The notes under the pieces: generated by a model
What the model was told of the DNA's origin: nothing
Database searches by the model: none
What the model saw: the letters and a program-made list of their open reading frames with translations, nothing else
Source: Ceratothoa steindachneri
Taxonomy: Eukaryota > Arthropoda > Malacostraca > Isopoda > Cymothoidae
Direction of reading: 5' to 3'
Assembly: GCA_963969495.1 (NCBI GenBank)
Contig: OZ018335.1
Span: 89,376,440-89,440,439, forward strand
Length of the DNA: 64,000 nt
Shown here: one piece after another, positions 60,041-64,000 of the stretch
Numbering within the stretch: the stretch's first letter is position 1
How the letters are laid out: each line of letters begins with the position of its first letter
Position numbers and translations under genes: made by a program

Positions 60041-60132
60041 AAAAAGCTATTATTATTGAAGAAGAAAAGTTGTCATTACTGTTCGCCATTTCGAAGATTA
60101 TTCCAGCTATTTACTTAGGAATAAAGAATCCA

Positions 60133-60245
<113 letters not shown>

Positions 60246-60317
60246 CTTTATCCTAAGGAAGCTCGCTGATCACCTAGCCCAGCCTACGCAACTACAAGAG
60301 AATTCGTTACCCGAGAC

Positions 60318-60440
60318 CATATAAAGTAACTCGAGCCGATCATCAACAAAAGTAATTGAAACATATTATTAACAAAAGTAACTGAAGCCTCTCATCAACA
60401 AAAGTTAATGCAACTTATTATTAACATTGAGAAATGACTA
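60318..60440. repeat. Tandem-like ATCAACAAAAGTAA repeat
   Basis: Four imperfect copies of a ~26-30 base unit containing [AT]T[CA]AACAAAAGTAA. The same motif is found in three copies at 48010-48080. Confidence 0.8.
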
Positions 60441-60726
60441 GATCACACGATCACTTTTTATGGAAGTATCAAAGAGGTGAGATTGTATGGAACGGTGTGA
60501 AAAAATGGGCTCAGGTTGGATAAAAACATAAATTCTACTCTATTCACACTGAACCTGAAAAGTAAAGAAGGTAATTAAAAGTAAACAAATGGATGATAAT
60601 GAATGAATGGTACATAAAAGGCAAATGCTGCGTAGGTCAATGGATGATAAGGGCATAGCACGAAAATATAATCTTCCAACTATAGTTACTCTCTTTTATT
60701 CTTTTAAGTTCATTTACAATCAACAA
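60441..60726. other. Unassigned DNA
   Basis: Flank of non-LTR copy D. GAATGAATGG and GGATGATAA repeats are present. No gene seen. Confidence 0.5.
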
Positions 60727-63700
60727 TTTTTTTTTAATTAAGGGGCTATCTGGCGACTGCCGACTTAGGCATTAGTCGCAGTAAACAAACAGCCTAGTTC
60801 TAGGCTACTTTAAAAATTAAACAGGAAACAATAAAAAGAGATAACAATAACAATAAAAAAGCAATAACAAAAACAACAACAACAATTAAACTGGGTTAAA
60901 TGAAAGGGAGAAGGCCAGCCTCCCCCAAAAAGTCAATAAGTCCACTAGTCATGGTGCACGCACTCGTCCCGAGTAAAAGGGACAGGCGGTAGCGACCCCG
61001 CCCATCCCGGAACCGGGACAGGTATCGTGCGCGAAGATCACCCAGACTGGGACATTCGACAAGAATGTGCCGAACAGTCTGGGGGACGACGCAGTCGTTG
61101 CAATAGGGCGCAGGCGAGCGCTCCATCAGATAGCGATGCGTCACACGAGTGTGTCCGATTCGGAGACGACAGAAAGCAACCTGAAGCCGCCGCGGCATTG
61201 GGGGATAGGTCCATGGGAACAGTCGCGGCGCAATGGCACGCAACTTTAAGTTCCCTTCGACCGTCTCCCATCTTCTTTGCCAAGCAGTCCGAAGAGCTGC
61301 CCGTATTCCTGCCATGTAGTCGGTGTGAGGAAGAGCGAAATGCTGGTCCGGTCGCAGAGTCCTCGCGGACTCTTTGGCGCCCTCATCGGGGCGCTCATTC
61401 CCCGCAATTCCTACATGTCCAGGAACCCAGCAGAAGATAATCTCGACATCTGCCCGGCTCGCCAAAACCGTGGCGTCAAGGATATCGCGAACCAGGGGAT
61501 GCGGAGATTCCAATGCCCCGAGAGCACTCAGGGCGCTTTGTGAGTCGCTATAGATCACAATCCGGTCTCCGAACCGGGCACGTCGCGTAATCTCCCGTAC
61601 CGAGTGGTGTATTGCCACCAGCTCGGCCGTGAAGACAGACGCAGCGCCTGGTAGAGCCCCGATGACTTCAAACAGAGGGGATACGGCGTGGAAGCCGACC
61701 CCCTCTTGGGACTTGGAGCCATCCGTATACACTGGCACGGTACCAGCGTGACACGATGTGTGCTCCAAAAAGGTCGAACGCAATACTCCCGGCGCAGTAC
61801 AAGCTTTGGGAGCAGAGGCGTGGCGACAAATAGCCAAATGTGGTACCCTCCAGGGTGGCGTCCTGGGCAGAACCAGGGGCGCCACCGGCCCGAGAGCTAT
61901 ATCTACCTCTCGAAGGAGTTTCCTGGCCCTAAACCCAAAGGGCTCAGGGTATGACTGGCGTCTCTCGGCGGCATAGGCACCATCGAGATCAGCTGCGGAT
62001 GCAGTGAGAGCTGTTGGCGACTGAGGGAGGCGCCGGGCTCGCGCGTACAGGCGAGTGATGCATTGCACGCGGCGCAGAGCGAGTGGCATCTCCCCAGCAT
62101 CGACCAACAGGCTCTCAATGGGGGAAGTGCGGAAGGCACCGGTCGCAAGGCGAAGGCCGGTGTGGTGGATCGAATCCACCTTCCGCAATAAACGCTCGGC
62201 TGGGGATGCATAAAACTCGCATCCGTAGTCGAGCATCGAGCGAACAAAGGATCGATAAAAAAGTAAGGCGGTAGTCCTATCAGCGCCCCAAGCGCTGAAC
62301 GTCACGGAACGGAGAATGTCCATGGCGCAGGTACAAGAGACCCTAAGGCTGCGAATATGAGCCTCCCAGGTGAGGCGTCGGTCGAATACAAGACCAAGGA
62401 AACGGTGCGACTCAACCACATCCAGGCGCACCCCATTAAGAAACAAATCTGGGTCGGGGTGAAGCCGTGGATGGCGGCAGAAGTGCACCACCTTAGTCTT
62501 GGCCAAAGAAAACCGAAACCTGTGCGCTTCGGCATAGCGAGAGACGCGGTTCAATGCCTGTTGGAGTCGACGCTCCAGAGTTGGCATCTGGGCCGCGCCA
62601 AAAGAGATCGAAAGGTCGTCCACGTAGAGCGTAGCGAGAACATCTTCCGGCAGCACCGAGGTGATGCCGTTGATGCTCAGGGCAAAGAGTGTGACACTGA
62701 GGACACTTCCCTGCGGGACACCCTCTTCCTGCTCCTTTGGGCCGGAGAGGGCTCCCCCCACCCGTACGCGGAATCGACGATCTCGCAAAAATTCAGATAT
62801 AAACATTGGGAGGCGTCCCCTCGCCCCCATCGTGTGGAGAGTCTCCATGATACCGTATCGCCATGCGGTATCATAGGCCTTCTCCAGATCAAAAAACACC
62901 GTGGCGTAGTGCTGTCTACGAAGGAAAGCCTCGCAGACGGCCATTTCCAGTCGGAGCAGAGCATCCGACGTGGAGTGGAACTTACGGAAGCCGCACTGTG
63001 CAGAAGACAGATGGCCTCCGCTGTCCAGGAAATAGGCTAATCTAACATTTACCAATTTCTCCATCAACTTGCACACGCAAGAGGTTAGAGAGATTGGGCG
63101 GAAACCGGTCGGAGTAGAGTGATCTCTCCCCGGCTTGCGAAAGGCGAGCACAGTAGCGATTCGCCAGGAATCTGCGAGAAGACCCTCCACCCAGATCCTG
63201 TTGAACAAATCTAACAGAAAGGCCATGCCTCGCTCACCCAGGTGTCGAAGCATGGCGTACGGGACATCGTCCGGACCATGGGCGGTGTCCGCGCACGAAG
63301 CGAGAGCGGAACGCAACTCACTCACAGTAAACTTGTCGTTGAAGGGTTCTCCGCCTCTGGAGGTAAAGTCCAGGCGGCGGCCTTCCGCGACATCACGACG
63401 TGCATTGAATGCTGGCGGAGCAGCATCACGGCTAGAGAATGCGGAAAAAGCGGTCGCTAAGGATTCCGCCACGGACGCGGGGTCCGAGATTGCGGTCCCA
63501 TTCTCCTGGAGAACGGGAGGAGGGTCCTGCGAGAACTTGCCCCGAATCCTTTTGACTGGCTTCCACACCTCAGCTAAAGGGGTCTTCCCGTTAAGTGAAG
63601 ACACGTATGCCCGCCAAGAAGAGCGGCGGGCGTGCTTCGAAATATACCGGAACCTAGCCCTAGCCCGACGATATTCAGCGACAGTGAAATCGTTCGGGCG

Positions 63701-64000
63701 GCGCTTATAGCGCATGTAGGCATAACGCTTCTGTTTGAGGGCCGTCTCACACTCGGCCGACCACCATGGGAGTGGTCGGCGTGCAAAACGGCCAGACGTC
63801 CTAGGAATAGTAGTCAGGCCCACGGCGATGAGGTTGCCGGAGAAGAACTCAACGGCCTCATCTACCGACCTAAACTCCTCGACTGAGATAGAGAATTCAG
63901 TCATTTCCTGAAATGCAGGCCACCGCGCCCGCGCCAAGCACCACCGAGGTGGTCTCTCAGGCGGCAGTTGCCCTGAAAATCATATTTGAATGGGAAAGTG
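60727..64000 (-). mobile_element. I-like non-LTR retrotransposon, copy D (continues beyond window)
   Basis: Includes the ORF2 below and a 3' UTR at 60736-60895 ending in an A-tail (T-run 60727-60735). The 3' UTR shares TTTTTAAAGTAGCC with copy A and a CAGTCGCCAGAT-type terminus with copy C. It is the best preserved and most GC-rich of the four copies. The endonuclease and ORF1 lie outside the window. Confidence 0.92.
60896..63979 (-). CDS. ORF2 of copy D: linker, reverse transcriptase, RNase H, C-terminal CCHC
   Basis: 1028 codons open from the codon after a TGA (63980-63982) to TAA at 60896. Residue numbers count from the TTG at 63937. RT: FRPISLTSCVCKLMEK (279-294), FFDLEKAYD (348-356, Asp350), GVPQGS (406-411), YVDD (438-441). 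RNase H: YTDGS Asp739, TAEL Glu772, YSDS Asp798 and NERPDE Asp851. C-terminal zinc-finger-like C946, C949, H957, C962. The RT copies element RNA at the nick made by its endonuclease; RNase H removes the RNA. Having RNase H behind RT places it in the I group and not with Jockey or CR1. All catalytic residues are present. There is no ATG at the frame start; this is the downstream part of a longer ORF2 interrupted by the TGA. Confidence 0.93.
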   Translation of the reverse strand, partial: FSGQLPPERPPRWCLARARWPAFQEMTEFSISVEEFRSVDEAVEFFSGNLIAVGLTTIPRTSGRFARRPLPWWSAECETALKQKRYAYMRYKRRPNDFTVAEYRRARARFRYISKHARRSSWRAYVSSLNGKTPLAEVWKPVKRIRGKFSQDPPPVLQENGTAISDPASVAESLATAFSAFSSRDAAPPAFNARRDVAEGRRLDFTSRGGEPFNDKFTVSELRSALASCADTAHGPDDVPYAMLRHLGERGMAFLLDLFNRIWVEGLLADSWRIATVLAFRKPGRDHSTPTGFRPISLTSCVCKLMEKLVNVRLAYFLDSGGHLSSAQCGFRKFHSTSDALLRLEMAVCEAFLRRQHYATVFFDLEKAYDTAWRYGIMETLHTMGARGRLPMFISEFLRDRRFRVRVGGALSGPKEQEEGVPQGSVLSVTLFALSINGITSVLPEDVLATLYVDDLSISFGAAQMPTLERRLQQALNRVSRYAEAHRFRFSLAKTKVVHFCRHPRLHPDPDLFLNGVRLDVVESHRFLGLVFDRRLTWEAHIRSLRVSCTCAMDILRSVTFSAWGADRTTALLFYRSFVRSMLDYGCEFYASPAERLLRKVDSIHHTGLRLATGAFRTSPIESLLVDAGEMPLALRRVQCITRLYARARRLPQSPTALTASAADLDGAYAAERRQSYPEPFGFRARKLLREVDIALGPVAPLVLPRTPPWRVPHLAICRHASAPKACTAPGVLRSTFLEHTSCHAGTVPVYTDGSKSQEGVGFHAVSPLFEVIGALPGAASVFTAELVAIHHSVREITRRARFGDRIVIYSDSQSALSALGALESPHPLVRDILDATVLASRADVEIIFCWVPGHVGIAGNERPDEGAKESARTLRPDQHFALPHTDYMAGIRAALRTAWQRRWETVEGNLKLRAIAPRLFPWTYPPMPRRLQVAFCRLRIGHTRVTHRYLMERSPAPYCNDCVVPQTVRHILVECPSLGDLRARYLSRFRDGRGRYRLSLLLGTSACTMTSGLIDFLGEAGLLPFI

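Noticed and set aside
62357..63040. 227-codon plus-strand frame within copy D
   Set aside because: Antisense shadow of the GC-rich RT frame; no recognisable motifs.

Overview
This window reads as repeat-dense eukaryotic DNA, most likely from an arthropod. A decapod crustacean is my best guess; it rests on very long (TA)n and (GA)n microsatellites together with a mixture of non-LTR retrotransposons, Penelope-like elements, hAT, mariner and gypsy remnants, and is an inference. I recognise no complete cellular protein gene. Nearly every recognisable coding stretch is a broken mobile element, and several are nested inside one another. The longest open frame is the RT-RNase H part of a GC-rich non-LTR retrotransposon at the right edge.

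Layout. (1) 1-3265: degenerate plus-strand copy A of an I-group-like non-LTR retrotransposon. (2) 4.5-6.9 kb: microsatellites, a Penelope-like element (PLE) relic on the minus strand, a duplicated ~125 bp unit and a TAGGCTA-type minisatellite. (3) 6.9-17.05 kb: a gypsy-type LTR retrotransposon whose integrase lies upstream of reverse transcriptase (Gmr1-like order), interrupted by a minus-strand CR1-like element. (4) 17.2-19.7 kb: hAT/ZMYM1-like transposase fossil carrying a 1152 bp putative solo LTR with 5 bp target duplications. (5) 20.7-22.1 kb: 34 bp minisatellite, then about 3.3 kb with no gene I can see. (6) 25.4-31.2 kb: minus-strand copy C of the I-like element, with a 946 bp hAT-like insertion. 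(7) 31-36 kb: anonymous DNA and a Jockey-like RT fragment. (8) 36.7-38.8 kb: second PLE relic and microsatellites. (9) 39.2-42.7 kb: plus-strand copy B of the I-like element (ORF1 plus part of ORF2). (10) 42.77-47.84 kb: second hAT/ZMYM1-like element containing a PLE 3' end and a deleted mariner. (11) 48.9-53.5 kb and 54.5-58.1 kb: two related minus-strand Jockey-like elements with ORF1 and ORF2. (12) 58.4-60.4 kb: a possible terminal coding exon with strong splice signals, a cluster of identical CCAAT-type boxes with TATA and initiator, and another (TA)n tract. (13) 60.7-64.0 kb: copy D of the I-like element, a 1028-codon open stretch interrupted upstream by one TGA.

The parts are related as layers of insertion, not as a pathway. 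Copies A, B, C and D belong to one family and can be aligned with each other: D supplies the intact RT-RNase H frame, C supplies ORF1 and the endonuclease start, and B links the two. The insertions give relative ages: the hAT fossils and old non-LTR copies are hosts, while mariner, solo LTR, hAT-like and PLE pieces are later arrivals.
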